Assembly: GCF_026626635.1 (NCBI RefSeq)
Contig: NZ_JAPNKA010000001.1
Location: 3,968,001 to 4,032,000, forward strand
Length of the DNA: 64,000 nucleotides
DNA from: Archangium lansingense
GTDB lineage: Bacteria > Myxococcota > Myxococcia > Myxococcales > Myxococcaceae
Direction of reading: 5' to 3'
Position numbers and translations under genes: made by a program. A model generated the notes under the pieces. That model was not told the origin of the DNA, searched no databases, and saw only the letters and a program-made list of their open reading frames with translations. The stretch's first letter is position 1, and each line of letters begins with the position of its first letter. Positions 42,685-50,781 of this stretch are shown one piece after another.

Positions 42685-43930
42685 GTGCCGGGCTCGCGTA
42701 CCGCTCGAGGATGAACTCGAGCTCCGCGCTGGGGGTGGCGCCGAAGCGCAGGTAGTAAAACCTGTCTCCCTGCGTGACGGTGAAGCGGGCCTGGTAGGTG
42801 ATGCCGGGGCACACCGCTGCGGTGGGGCTCACCTCCACGGGCACGTCCACCGCGTCCAGCTCGTCCCAGACGCCCACGGGGATGTTCTGGTCGAGGTACA
42901 GCACGATGAACTCGTCCTGGTCCGGCTTGGAGACGAGCTCCGTGTGGCCCACGTGGGAGCCCGCGTCGGCTGTGGGAAGCGTCAACCGGTAGCGCGTGTG
43001 GCCCATGTCCGTGGACGGCGGGAAGCCGAACGGGGGCATGTTGGGCGCGGCCGTGACGGACTCCACGGTGCTCACGAGCGAGTGGGTGCAGGCATGCTCG
43101 AGATCGCCGTTGCGCTTGCCCGTGGTGAAGTCCAGCTTGCCGTCACCCAGGAAGGTGCTGGCCTCCAGCCGGTTGCCGGCGGCGGCGCTCCGCAGCGCGC
43201 TCAAGTCCAGTGCGTACGTGGACTCTTCCTCCAGCGGCGGTCCTCCCTCCTCGGGCGCCGTGAGGGTGAGGGTGAGCGTGAGACCGTCGGGCGACCACTG
43301 GCCCGTCAGCGGGCGCGGCGCGAGCGTGGTGTCGGTACGGTTCACCAGCGTCACCTGCGCGAAGGCCGGGTCCATGGCCTCGGTGAAGGTCACGGTGAGC
43401 ACCTTGCGGAAGTACGCGCCCGGGCGGCTCGCTTCGGCGTCGTAGTACATCTCCACCGGGTAGACGCCCTGGGCGCCCTCGGCCACGCTGGACGAAGAGA
43501 CGGACGCACGGGGGTGGTCCGAGCCGGTGCGGAAATCCAGCTTGCCGTCGCCCAGCAGCACCGTGCCGTCCAGCGCGTTGCCGGCCATGTCCTGGAAGCC
43601 CTTCAGCTCCAGCGAGTGTGCATCGTCATGGCCGAGCCCGGTGACGGGCACCTTCAGCGTGTTGCCGCTCCATGCCGGGGCGCCGAGCTTCAGCCCGCTC
43701 GAGGGCACCAGCGTCCCCGTGTCTGGCTTCATGGGCTCGCTGAAGGTGATGGACACCTCGGTGGTGGCACCAGGGAGCACGGCCTCCGCGTGCTCGGTGG
43801 GCGAGGTGGCCGTCACCTTGGGCGGCTGCGTGTCCGCTCCCGGGGGAGCGGGCGGGGTGGGGCGGTCTTCGCAGGCCGTCAGGGTCAGGGCGCAGGCGGT
43901 GAGCAGGGCGGTGCCAGGGAAGGGTCGCAT
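42671..43930 (-). CDS. Lipoprotein: two Big_5-like domains + HxCxH domain
   Basis: From ATG 43930 the protein is 419 residues with signal LLTACALTLTAC. Two SbsA-type Ig (Big_5) domains follow: KVTATSPTEHAEAVLPGATTEVSITFSEPM with LGDGKLDF, and the repeat KVLTVTFTEAMDPAFAQVTL with STFLGDGKLDFTTGKR. The last 142 residues are the HxCxH domain: EHACTH at 278-283, GHTRYRLTLP about 25 residues on, and a Cys (VCPGITYQA) about 90 residues after the first motif. The same domain occurs in the next three genes. Two inter-module LGDGKLDF motifs suggest a repeated spacer. No other function is recognised. Confidence 0.83.
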   Translation of the reverse strand: MRPFPGTALLTACALTLTACEDRPTPPAPPGADTQPPKVTATSPTEHAEAVLPGATTEVSITFSEPMKPDTGTLVPSSGLKLGAPAWSGNTLKVPVTGLGHDDAHSLELKGFQDMAGNALDGTVLLGDGKLDFRTGSDHPRASVSSSSVAEGAQGVYPVEMYYDAEASRPGAYFRKVLTVTFTEAMDPAFAQVTLVNRTDTTLAPRPLTGQWSPDGLTLTLTLTAPEEGGPPLEEESTYALDLSALRSAAAGNRLEASTFLGDGKLDFTTGKRNGDLEHACTHSLVSTVESVTAAPNMPPFGFPPSTDMGHTRYRLTLPTADAGSHVGHTELVSKPDQDEFIVLYLDQNIPVGVWDELDAVDVPVEVSPTAAVCPGITYQARFTVTQGDRFYYLRFGATPSAELEFILERYASPALTPR

Positions 43931-43965
43931 CGTTCGGGGCTCCTCTCGTGGAGTTGGAAATGGCA

Positions 43966-43995
43966 CCGGGGCGGCCTCGGGAGAGACCGCCCCGG
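43966..43995 (-). terminator. Hairpin after the 44031 lipoprotein gene
   Basis: CCGGGGCGG (43966-43974) and CCGCCCCGG (43987-43995) are perfect complements separated by 12 bases. It lies 35 bp downstream of the 44031 stop and 36 bp upstream of the next gene's start. No U tract follows, so it is a terminator or an mRNA-stabilising hairpin. Confidence 0.45.
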
Positions 43996-44030
43996 CGGGC
44001 GGGCGTGGGCCCGCGTCGGTCAGCGGGGGA

Positions 44031-44765
44031 CTAGTTCGTCAGCGAGCCGTTGCAGTTCTCGTCCACGCTGTTGCCGGTGAGCTCCGTGGCCGAGGGGTTG
44101 ATGCTGGCGTTGGCGTCGTTGCAATCGTAACGCTGGGTGATGTAGCCGGCGGGCGGCACGCACGCGGTGAGCACGGAGACGGAGCTGTTGCCCCAGGTGT
44201 CGTTGTCCGCGTCCTGGTAGTAGCGGACCCGGTAGTCCTCCACGCGCTCGGCCACCACGCCCACGAGGTTGCCCGAGGCCGTGCCCAGGTCCACCTGATA
44301 GTCCGTGGTGGTGCTGGCCAGGTCATACACGGTCACCGTCACCAGCCCGCAGCCCGAGACGGACACGGTATGGCTGAGCGCAGGAGTCAGCGTGGTGGCG
44401 CCATCCTTCACCGTGATGGAGTTGCCCTGCGTCCGGTAGAAGGCCCAGGAGCCCGCGGTGGCCGGACGGAACTTCACCGTGCCCGTGGCTCCGGCCGGCA
44501 GCGTCACGTCGTACTGTTTGTGCGAGGTGTTGATGCTGGGGGTTGAGCCGGTGAGGCCGCTCGTCGCGGTCACCGACAGATGATCCGCCGGGTTGTTCGA
44601 GTGCAGGCAGGAGTGAGAGCTGATGCTGGAGCTGAGCGCCGTGCAGCCGGCCTCCAGCGAGGCCTCCTGCTGTGAGGTGCCCTGCTCCTCCTCGAGGGCG
44701 GGGCCACAGGCGGCCAGCGACAGGCCCACGAGCGCACCGCAGACGTTCCGCATCGTCATCTTCAT
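44031..44765 (-). CDS. Lipoprotein: HxCxH domain + MopE-like motif
   Basis: From ATG 44765 the protein is 244 residues (MKMTMRNVCGALVGLSLAAC, lipobox LAAC). The HxCxH domain has SHSCLH at 50-55, then SHKQYDVTLPAGATGTVKF, AGSWAFYRTQGNSITVKDGA and the conserved Cys (VSGCGLV) about 85 residues after the motif. The C terminus carries a MopE-like metal-binding sequence (YQDADNDTWGNSSVSVLTAC, YDCNDANASINPSATELTGN, VDENCNG), a motif named from the Methylococcus copper-responsive surface protein MopE. A 7-1-7 box lies 92 bp upstream of the ATG. The tail may bind calcium or copper. Confidence 0.85.
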   Translation of the reverse strand: MKMTMRNVCGALVGLSLAACGPALEEEQGTSQQEASLEAGCTALSSSISSHSCLHSNNPADHLSVTATSGLTGSTPSINTSHKQYDVTLPAGATGTVKFRPATAGSWAFYRTQGNSITVKDGATTLTPALSHTVSVSGCGLVTVTVYDLASTTTDYQVDLGTASGNLVGVVAERVEDYRVRYYQDADNDTWGNSSVSVLTACVPPAGYITQRYDCNDANASINPSATELTGNSVDENCNGSLTN

Positions 44766-44856
44766 GGTTGGTTGGTCCTTTCGATGTGAACCGGGAGCGG
44801 CGCGGCGCCATGCGCCAGCACCACGTGCTCCTCGGCACCCGCACTGATGACGTAAG

Positions 44857-44871
44857 TGCAATCGAGTTGCA
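44857..44871. promoter_or_regulatory. Fur-family-type 7-1-7 operator
   Basis: TGCAATC-G-AGTTGCA. It lies 92 bp upstream of the lipoprotein ATG at 44765, in the gap after the stop of the neighbouring gene (44900). The sequence around it (AGTTGCAATAGTGTCCG) is shared with the box at 47106 (AGTTGCATTTGTGTCCG), so the similarity extends beyond the 15-bp core. Confidence 0.6.
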
Positions 44872-44899
44872 ATAGTGTCCGTGGTGTTTCTAGCGTCGG

Positions 44900-45568
44900 C
44901 TACTGGAGGTGCTCGATGACCAGGCCCAGCTCGGGCAGGGAAGTGGGGCCGAACGTGACGGTGTACTGGACCTTGTCCATCAGCTCGTAGCCCACCATGT
45001 GCACCAGACCTCCCTGGCAGACGCCGTCGCGCAGCGCCTCGGGGATGGGGGAGCTGGCGGCCACGTCGAGCACCTTCGTACCCTCGCGGAAGGCCATGGG
45101 GACGCTCGCGTCGCTCAGGTAGGCGATGAAGTCACCCGTGGCATAGGCCTTGAAGTTGAAGGTGCCCACGTACTGGCCGCCCTCCGGGCGCAGCTTCACG
45201 GTGTAGTACGTGTGGAAGGAGTCCACGCGGGGCTGCCGGTCCACGGACGCCGTCACCGTGGCGAAGGGGCCGTTGGTGACGTGCCAGCACGCGTGCTCGC
45301 CGTTGTCACCGAAGTCGAACTCATCCCTCGGCACGTAGTTGGGATCTGGCTCGCATGACAGGCCCTGCGCGGAGGCCATGTAGCCACGGTCGCAGTGGCA
45401 CCAGTCCCCTGTCGCCTCCCGGTGGATGTGGCCGTTGGGGGCGCACGGGTCCGTCTGCTCCTGGGGCTGTCCTTCGGAAGGATCGGGGTCCGGCTCCGGG
45501 GGTCGGCCGCAGGCGGCAAACACCACCGCGCTGGCGGCCAGGGCAAGGAATCGGCGGTTGGATCGCAT
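44900..45568 (-). CDS. Lipoprotein: EGF-like segment + HxCxH domain
   Basis: The 222-residue protein begins MRSNRRFLALAASAVVFAAC (lipobox FAAC). A Cys-rich EGF-like part has DPCAPNGHIHREATGDWCHC then DRGYMASAQGLSCEPDPNYV. The HxCxH domain follows: EHACWH at 91-96, FHTYYTVKLRPEGGQYVGTF, TGDFIAYLSD, EGTKVLDV, and the Cys at RDGVCQGGLVHMVGYEL. It ends ELGLVIEHLQ. The extra HIH before the domain adds metal-ligand candidates. A weak version of the 7-1-7 box is 32 bp upstream of the ATG, beyond a terminator for the previous gene. Confidence 0.85.
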   Translation of the reverse strand: MRSNRRFLALAASAVVFAACGRPPEPDPDPSEGQPQEQTDPCAPNGHIHREATGDWCHCDRGYMASAQGLSCEPDPNYVPRDEFDFGDNGEHACWHVTNGPFATVTASVDRQPRVDSFHTYYTVKLRPEGGQYVGTFNFKAYATGDFIAYLSDASVPMAFREGTKVLDVAASSPIPEALRDGVCQGGLVHMVGYELMDKVQYTVTFGPTSLPELGLVIEHLQ

Positions 45569-45599
45569 GCCTCTTTCCTATCTGCATCACCGTGGAAAA

Positions 45600-45614
45600 T
45601 GCAACGGAGATACA
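45600..45614. promoter_or_regulatory. Degenerate 7-1-7 box (weak)
   Basis: TGCAACG-G-AGATACA matches the three other boxes in its first arm but only partly in its second. It lies between the terminator at 45626 and the ATG at 45568. It is listed because of its position only. Confidence 0.25.
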
Positions 45615-45625
45615 GAAAACGAAAA

Positions 45626-45655
45626 GGGTCCGCGGGCGGAGCGGCCCACGGACCC
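45626..45655 (-). terminator. Rho-independent terminator after the 45683 gene
   Basis: On the minus strand GGGTCCGTGGGC and GCCCGCGGACCC pair at 11 of 12 positions around a 6-base loop. TTTTCGTTTTC follows directly. It starts 28 bp past the stop at 45683 and ends the transcript of the 46331-45683 gene pair. Confidence 0.8.
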
Positions 45656-45682
45656 GGTCAGGCCTGGCGGCCCGGGCAGGGA

Positions 45683-46270
45683 CTACTCCTCGTGGTGGTG
45701 CGCCGCCTCCTCGACGACGAGGGTGAACTGGGAGTTCTGCGGGAAGATCGCCTTGAACTCCAGGCGGTACTCCACGTTGGCCTCGAGGTCCGCCACGACG
45801 GCGGTGCGCAGGCTGCCGCACGTCTCCTCGGGCACCTGGAGGCGGCACTCACGCGCCACCTCGGTGTTGCCGTTGAAGATGCGCAGGCCGCGATGACGCG
45901 ACAGGAAGAAGGCGTACTCGCCGGACTCCTCCGGGATGAAGTTCACCGCGCCGCCGTAGCCGTAGCCGTAGCCGCGGGCCGGCAGGGTGATGTTGTAGGC
46001 GGTGTGCGGCGCGCTGACATCCACGAACGGGGTGGAGCCCAGCGCCGCGGCCGTCACGGCCTCGAAGGGACCGTACTCCCCATGGAAGCACGCGTGCTCG
46101 GCCACCTCGAGCAGCTCCGTGGCCTCGGGCTCCCCGCAGGCCGAGAGCAGCTCGTCCTCCCGTGCCTCCAGCGAGGACGGCTGGGACTCGGCCTCGGTGG
46201 TGCTGCCGCAGCCGGTGAGCAGCAGCGCGACGCCGGAGGCCAGCAGGCTCTTCTTGAATACGTTCTTCAT
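45683..46270 (-). CDS. Lipoprotein: minimal HxCxH domain with His tail
   Basis: A 195-residue protein with signal LLASGVALLLTGC. After a short linker it is almost nothing but the HxCxH domain: EHACFH at 58-63, then GPFEAVTAAALGSTPFVDV, PHTAYNITLPARGYGYGYGG, SGEYAFFLSRHRGLRIFNGN, EVAREC and the conserved Cys in VPEETCGSLRTAVVADLEAN. The C terminus is FTLVVEEAAHHHEE, a HHH cluster likely to bind metal. Its ATG lies 60 bp after the stop of the upstream gene (46331-47017), so the two form an operon controlled from the box at 47106. AGGAG precedes the start. Confidence 0.88.
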   Translation of the reverse strand: MKNVFKKSLLASGVALLLTGCGSTTEAESQPSSLEAREDELLSACGEPEATELLEVAEHACFHGEYGPFEAVTAAALGSTPFVDVSAPHTAYNITLPARGYGYGYGGAVNFIPEESGEYAFFLSRHRGLRIFNGNTEVARECRLQVPEETCGSLRTAVVADLEANVEYRLEFKAIFPQNSQFTLVVEEAAHHHEE

Positions 46271-46330
46271 GATGTGACTCCTGGTTGGGGGGACTACGGG
46301 GTTGACACTTCGGGAACGACGGAGGACGGC

Positions 46331-47017
46331 TCAGGTGCGCTTCGGGGGAAGCACCGCCCAGGACACGACGACCTGGCCAGACGGGAGGTGCTCGGGCGGC
46401 AGTTGCATGTGGGGTCCCACGTCTCCGAGCTTCAGGGCGGGGACCCGCTGCCGTGCTTCCTCATAGGAGGCCGCGTCCGGGAAGGTGACACGCGCCACGC
46501 AGCCGGCGGCGTAGCAGCGCGGCGGCTCGGCCTGCATGGGCAGCACGTCCGCTTCAATGGTGGCGCGCCAGGTCTCCAGCGCCGTGCGTGCCCCCTGCGT
46601 CCACGGCTCCTGGCTCTCTCCGGACGCGTGGAACTCGGCGAGCACCGCGTCCCGGCGCGCCAGGGAAGTGGCGTAATCGGCGCGCAACGCACGTACGATG
46701 CGCAGGTGCTGCTCCGACAGCTTGCGGCGGGCGCGCGGGGTCTCGGGCCAGGGCCTCGGAGCCGTGCCGGGCACCACCGGGGCGGATGCCCTGGGGGGGA
46801 GTGGGGACACCACCGCGGGAGGCGCGAGGGGCTCGGAGGTGGCCGCTGGGACGGCCTCGGGCGCCGGTGCGGGGGACGGGGCTCGTGCGCTGAGTTCCTT
46901 GGACCCGGCCAGCGGAGGCCCGGCCTGAGGGAGCTCCACCGGGCGGCTCAGCCAGGCCGCCGCCAGCAGCGCCAGTACCAGCCCTCCCACTCCCATGCTC
47001 CACACCATTCGCGCCAC
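46331..47017 (-). CDS. Hypothetical membrane-anchored Pro/Ala-rich protein
   Basis: The 228-residue product starts MARMVWSMGVGGLVLALLAAAWL, a membrane anchor. A Pro/Ala-rich linker of about 70 residues follows, then a folded part with QHLRIVRALRADYATSLARRDAVLAEFHASG, RATIEADVLPMQAEPPRCYAAGCVARVTFPDAASYEEARQRVPALKLG and QVVVSWAVLPP. The two-Cys motif CYAAGC is a typical disulfide or metal pair. The fold resembles no family I can name. It is the first gene after the 7-1-7 box at 47106 and is followed by the HxCxH lipoprotein 45683. Confidence 0.8.
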   Translation of the reverse strand: MARMVWSMGVGGLVLALLAAAWLSRPVELPQAGPPLAGSKELSARAPSPAPAPEAVPAATSEPLAPPAVVSPLPPRASAPVVPGTAPRPWPETPRARRKLSEQHLRIVRALRADYATSLARRDAVLAEFHASGESQEPWTQGARTALETWRATIEADVLPMQAEPPRCYAAGCVARVTFPDAASYEEARQRVPALKLGDVGPHMQLPPEHLPSGQVVVSWAVLPPKRT

Positions 47018-47105
47018 CGCGAGTCTCCCGCATGCGCCATCCGTGGGCGCCAGTGCTTCCGGGCTTTCCCGTCAAAGCGCCATCAATGTGCCACTGTCGG
47101 GCAAA

Positions 47106-47120
47106 TGTAATCAAGTTGCA
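47106..47120. promoter_or_regulatory. Fur-family-type 7-1-7 operator
   Basis: TGTAATC-A-AGTTGCA lies 89 bp upstream of the 46331-47017 gene's ATG, nearly the same distance as the 44857 box from its gene. Flanking bases extend the symmetry (AAATGTAAT ... GTTGCATTT). Confidence 0.65.
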
Positions 47121-47402
47121 TTTGTGTCCGAGGTGCACGTTTCCCCGTCCGGGGCTTCTTCCGGGGTGTGCACGGAGGTGGGGAGTGAGAGGACGGCCCG
47201 GCTCAGTGCTCGGTGAGCACCCGCGTGCGCGCGACCTGGACGATGGGCGCGCGGCCCTGTCCCCTGGCGATGGCGCGGAGCTCCTACGGGGACACGCGTG
47301 GCCGCGGCTCGAGGATGAGCGGCACCGGCGTCACCAGCAGCGCATCCACGCAGTGCTTCCGCTGATCGACCTGGTGGCGCTTATGCGCGCCCCTTACCGC
47401 GT
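47121..47402. other. Intergenic region with a gene-fragment tail
   Basis: The minus strand reads DQRKHCVDALLVTPVPLILE then PRPRVSP before a stop at 47284. TPVPLILEP is echoed by TPVPLIVEP in the protein at 32583-33182, so this may be the last residues of a relative. No start, domain or RNA feature was seen. Confidence 0.25.
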
Positions 47403-48542
47403 CTAGCGGCCCTGCACGTTCCAGGACTCGCGCAGCGAGGTGGGGATGCGGAAGGGCGGCCGCCCGGCGCCACGGTTCATCCACACCATCCCCTCGACCA
47501 GCTTGCGGCCGAACACCTCCGCGAGCCTTGCCACGAACCTGGAGCGGTCTCCCAGCTCGTCCGAGGCCTTGCCCAACATCGCCAGCGGGCCGATCAGGTA
47601 CCGGGTCCAGTCCGCGGGAGGGACGGCCAGCATGTCGGCGATCTCCTCGCCCAGGATGTGGCGCATGAGCGAGGCCGCCATCCCATCGAAGAGGTCTCCC
47701 GGCGTGACGTGCTCGGCCATCTGGATGAGCGCGCGCGTCAGCTCCTGCCCCTCGGGGCTCGCGCGGAAGTGGCGCCGTTGGACAACCTCGGCGAGTGCCG
47801 CGCAGTCCTCGATGTCCTCCGGAAGCACGGCCGCCTCCAACCCCATCATGTGCCCCACCACCTTCCAGCAATGGAGGTAGGCGTTCTGCTCCTGTCTGGA
47901 CAGCGTGCAGCCCAGTTTTTCGAGCCCCAGGATGACCGCGTACGAGAAGTCGACCAGCGTCCCCGCCAGGTCCTCCTGGTTGATGGGGTAGCCCCACTCG
48001 GGGTTCCAATGGCCGCTCTCCAAGAGGAGGTGGCGCACCGCCGCGTGCATCAGGCGGACCTTCTGCGCGCTGCGGATGCCGTTGCCACCCGGCGCCAGTC
48101 CGTCCGGTGCCAGCACGTCCACCAGCATCTGCGCCGTCTCCATGATGCGGCGGAAGGGGTCCGTCGCCAGCCGGGCGGTGAGGTGGATGACCTGGACGCC
48201 TTTGGCCGCCGCGTAGCTTGCCGGCAGGGCGCCGCAGAAGAGGGAGACGACCGCCTGCGGCCCGTACCGGCCAAAGAGCGCCTCGCCCTGGCGAACCAGG
48301 TCGGGGTCCGCCCACTCCGGTAGCTGCTTCGTCCGCAGCAGGTAGTCCTGCAGCATCTCCGGGAGTGCTTCGGGGACGAGCTGATCGTTGCGGATGAGCT
48401 GCTTCAGCAGGACGTTGGCGGTCTCCACCTGTCCCTGCTGGAACAGGTTCTTCACGGTCTGATCGGCGAGCGGGTCTCCCCGCTGGCGGAAGCCGTCGAG
48501 GAACTCATCGGTCCATCGGTTGGCGCGCATGGGCTGCGGCAT
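47403..48542 (-). CDS. Oxygenase MpaB-family protein (DUF2236)
   Basis: From ATG 48542 (MPQPMRANRWTDEFLDGFRQ) the protein is 379 residues. It contains the DUF2236/MpaB/latex-clearing-protein-like core: ALFGRYGPQAVVSLFCGALPASYAAAKG, RRIMETAQMLVDVL, KVRLMHAAVRHLLL with the conserved Arg/His, and WGYPINQEDLAGTLVDFSYAVILGLEKLG. These are predicted heme-binding oxygenases or oxygenase-like proteins. The substrate is unknown. The upstream open frame (to 48800) is antisense of the divergent transporter. Confidence 0.9.
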   Translation of the reverse strand: MPQPMRANRWTDEFLDGFRQRGDPLADQTVKNLFQQGQVETANVLLKQLIRNDQLVPEALPEMLQDYLLRTKQLPEWADPDLVRQGEALFGRYGPQAVVSLFCGALPASYAAAKGVQVIHLTARLATDPFRRIMETAQMLVDVLAPDGLAPGGNGIRSAQKVRLMHAAVRHLLLESGHWNPEWGYPINQEDLAGTLVDFSYAVILGLEKLGCTLSRQEQNAYLHCWKVVGHMMGLEAAVLPEDIEDCAALAEVVQRRHFRASPEGQELTRALIQMAEHVTPGDLFDGMAASLMRHILGEEIADMLAVPPADWTRYLIGPLAMLGKASDELGDRSRFVARLAEVFGRKLVEGMVWMNRGAGRPPFRIPTSLRESWNVQGR

Positions 48543-48687
48543 TCTATCCAGGTGCTCCCGTTTGGCTCGAAATGAGCCAGGGGCCGGGCGGACGGGCGGC
48601 TGTTTCCCTCGACGAGGGGCACGTTGCCGTTCCGGCCGACGGAGCCCCAGCTTTCTTGGAGGCTTCCATCTCCAGGGAGGGTTGAGC

Positions 48688-49872
48688 GTGGAACCCGAGA
48701 GGCCAACTCGTCCGCCAGTCGAGCCCGTGAATGACCGGGAACCGGTACCGGTGCCTCGTTCCCAGGTGACGGTGAAGACGGTGCTCACCATCTGCGCCAC
48801 CGTGGTGGGGGTGCTGGCTGCCGTCTACCTGTTCATCCACGGCATCGTCACCCTCACCCTCACCGTGACGGCCATCCTCCTGGCGGTGGCCTTCAACCAT
48901 GGGGTGGAAAGGCTGGAGAAGCGGGGCCTGAGGCGGCCGATGGCCATTGCTGGGGTGATGCTCCTGGTGCTGGGGACGCTCGTGGGGGTGGGCTTCCTCA
49001 TCATCCCCGCCACGGTGGCCCAGGTCCGGGAGTTGGTGGAGCGCCTGCCGGAGCTCAACGAGCGCATGCACCAGACTCCCGTCTTTCAGTGGCTCGACGC
49101 GCGGGTGGGCCTGGAGCAACGGCTGGGCGCCTTCGGAGCGGGCGACTCGGGACTGCTCCAGTGGGCCGTGGACCCGGCCCTGCGCGTGTTGCGGGGACTG
49201 GTGGCCGGAGTCGGTGCCCTTGTCACCGTGCTCTTCCTCGTCGTCTTCATGCTGGTTTATGGCGGCCGGGTGGTGCGGGGGCTGCTGGCCGAGTCCCTCC
49301 CCATCCACCGCCAGCGCTATGAGCGGGTGCTGAACAAGGTGTACCAGGCCGTGGGGGGCTACCTGAGCGGGCTGGCCCTCATCGGCGTGGTGAACGCCGT
49401 CTGCGCCACCGTCTTCCTGGCCATCCTCGGGGTGCCCTTCTTCCTGCCGCTCGGAATCCTCTCCGGCCTGGGCAGCCTCATTCCCCTGCTAGGCGCTACC
49501 GCGGCCGGCCTCGTGCTCGCGCTGGTGGCGTTCGCCTCGGGCGGGTTCTGGGATTTCCTGGCGGTGGGCGTCTACGCCACCCTCTACCAGCAGTTCGAGA
49601 ACCATGTGCTGGCGCCCGTCATCTACAAGCGCACCGTGGAGCTCAACCCGCTGGTGACGCTGCTCGGCATCATCCTCTGCGCCGAGCTGGCCGGCGTGCT
49701 CGGCGCCTTCCTGGCGGTCCCCATCGTAGGCACCTGTCAGATTGTCATCCGCGAGCTGCTCCTCTTGCGGCGCGAGCGGCTCAACCTGCCCCTGAGGGGA
49801 GATGTGGCGGAGCAGCTCGAGAAGCGGGGCCCCCGGCGTCTACCCTTCTGGCGCCGGCCCCGCCACGTGTGA
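48688..49872 (+). CDS. AI-2E family transporter (PerM/YdiK-like)
   Basis: GTG 48688 with GGGAGG eight bases upstream gives VEPERPTRPPVEPV and a 394-residue membrane protein. It has VLTICATVVGVLAAVYLFIHGIVTLTLTVTAILLAVAFNHGVERLEKRGLRR, a central non-membrane domain (REL VERLPELNERM-like, PALRVLRGL) and the conserved C-terminal PFFLPLGILSGLGSLIPLLGATAAG and QQFENHVLAPVIYKRTVELNPLVTLLGIILCAELAGVLGAFLAVPI. Family members have been implicated in AI-2 or solute export, but many are orphan permeases; the role here is not known. Confidence 0.93.
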   Translation: MEPERPTRPPVEPVNDREPVPVPRSQVTVKTVLTICATVVGVLAAVYLFIHGIVTLTLTVTAILLAVAFNHGVERLEKRGLRRPMAIAGVMLLVLGTLVGVGFLIIPATVAQVRELVERLPELNERMHQTPVFQWLDARVGLEQRLGAFGAGDSGLLQWAVDPALRVLRGLVAGVGALVTVLFLVVFMLVYGGRVVRGLLAESLPIHRQRYERVLNKVYQAVGGYLSGLALIGVVNAVCATVFLAILGVPFFLPLGILSGLGSLIPLLGATAAGLVLALVAFASGGFWDFLAVGVYATLYQQFENHVLAPVIYKRTVELNPLVTLLGIILCAELAGVLGAFLAVPIVGTCQIVIRELLLLRRERLNLPLRGDVAEQLEKRGPRRLPFWRRPRHV

Positions 49873-49888
49873 GGCCCCCGGTGGTGGC

Positions 49889-50695
49889 TCAGGCGCCGGG
49901 CCGGTACATGGCGGCCGTGCGCTGGGCCAGGAAGCCGCGCGGGAGCAGCCGTGCCGCCAGCGTCAGCGTCTGGTTGATCAGCCCGGGGACGTAGAGCTCC
50001 TTGCGGTGGATGAAGGCCCGTACCGCATGCGCGGCGCACTCCGGGGCGCTCATCATCCCCAGGTCGCCCGACTTGAAGCGGTTGGAGAGCCCCGTCCTGT
50101 CGAGCATCTCCGTGGAGATGCCGCCCGGCGCGAAGACGGTGACGGACACGCCCTGGGGCCGCAGCTCCTGCGTCAGCGCCTGGCCGTAGCTGCTGACGAA
50201 GGCCTTGGTGCCACTGTAGGCCGCCTGGTACGGCACCGGGATGAATCCCGACAGGCTGGAGACGAACATCAGCCCGCCCCGCGTCCCTCGCTCGACGAGG
50301 TAGCGCGCGAAGAGGGTGGAGAGGCGCACCAGGCTGGTGACGTTGGTGTTCAACATGGACTGGAACTCGCTCCAGTCCTGCTTGAGGGCATCCCCCCAAT
50401 ACGTCACGCCAGCGTTGAGGATGACGCCGTGGATCTCCCGCTCGCGCGTGGCCTCGGTGAAGACACGCTCCACGTCCTCGGGCCGCGACAGGTCCGCCAC
50501 GATGAAGGCGGCCTGCACGCCATGGCGCGAGCGCAGCTCCTCGCACAGCGCCTCCAGCCGCTCCCGCCGCCGCGCTACCACCAGCACGTGGCCGCCCTGG
50601 TCCCTCGCAATGGACCGGGCCATCTCCTCGCCCAGACCGGAAGAGGCTCCCGTGACGAGCGTCCAGCGCGACCGAAGCTCCAGCTTCTGATTCAT
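49889..50695 (-). CDS. Short-chain dehydrogenase/reductase
   Basis: From ATG 50695 (MNQKLELRSRWTLVTGASSG) the protein is 268 residues. It has TGASSGLG for nucleotide binding, ADLSRPEDVERVF, NAGVTYWG, FVSSLSGFIPVPYQAAYSGTKAFVSSYGQAL with Ser, Tyr and Lys of the catalytic triad, and FAPGGISTEMLDRTG. The basic residues after the Rossmann strand (VVARRRERLEAL) favour NADPH. It resembles DltE/SDR family members of lipid metabolism. It converges with the AI-2E gene. Confidence 0.93.
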   Translation of the reverse strand: MNQKLELRSRWTLVTGASSGLGEEMARSIARDQGGHVLVVARRRERLEALCEELRSRHGVQAAFIVADLSRPEDVERVFTEATREREIHGVILNAGVTYWGDALKQDWSEFQSMLNTNVTSLVRLSTLFARYLVERGTRGGLMFVSSLSGFIPVPYQAAYSGTKAFVSSYGQALTQELRPQGVSVTVFAPGGISTEMLDRTGLSNRFKSGDLGMMSAPECAAHAVRAFIHRKELYVPGLINQTLTLAARLLPRGFLAQRTAAMYRPGA

Positions 50696-50781
50696 GCCGC
50701 GCACCCTAACCCGTGAAGGCCGGGAGCGCATGGTCCGCGAGCAATCGGAGGCGGGGGAGGGGGACTACAGGGCCTCGACCC

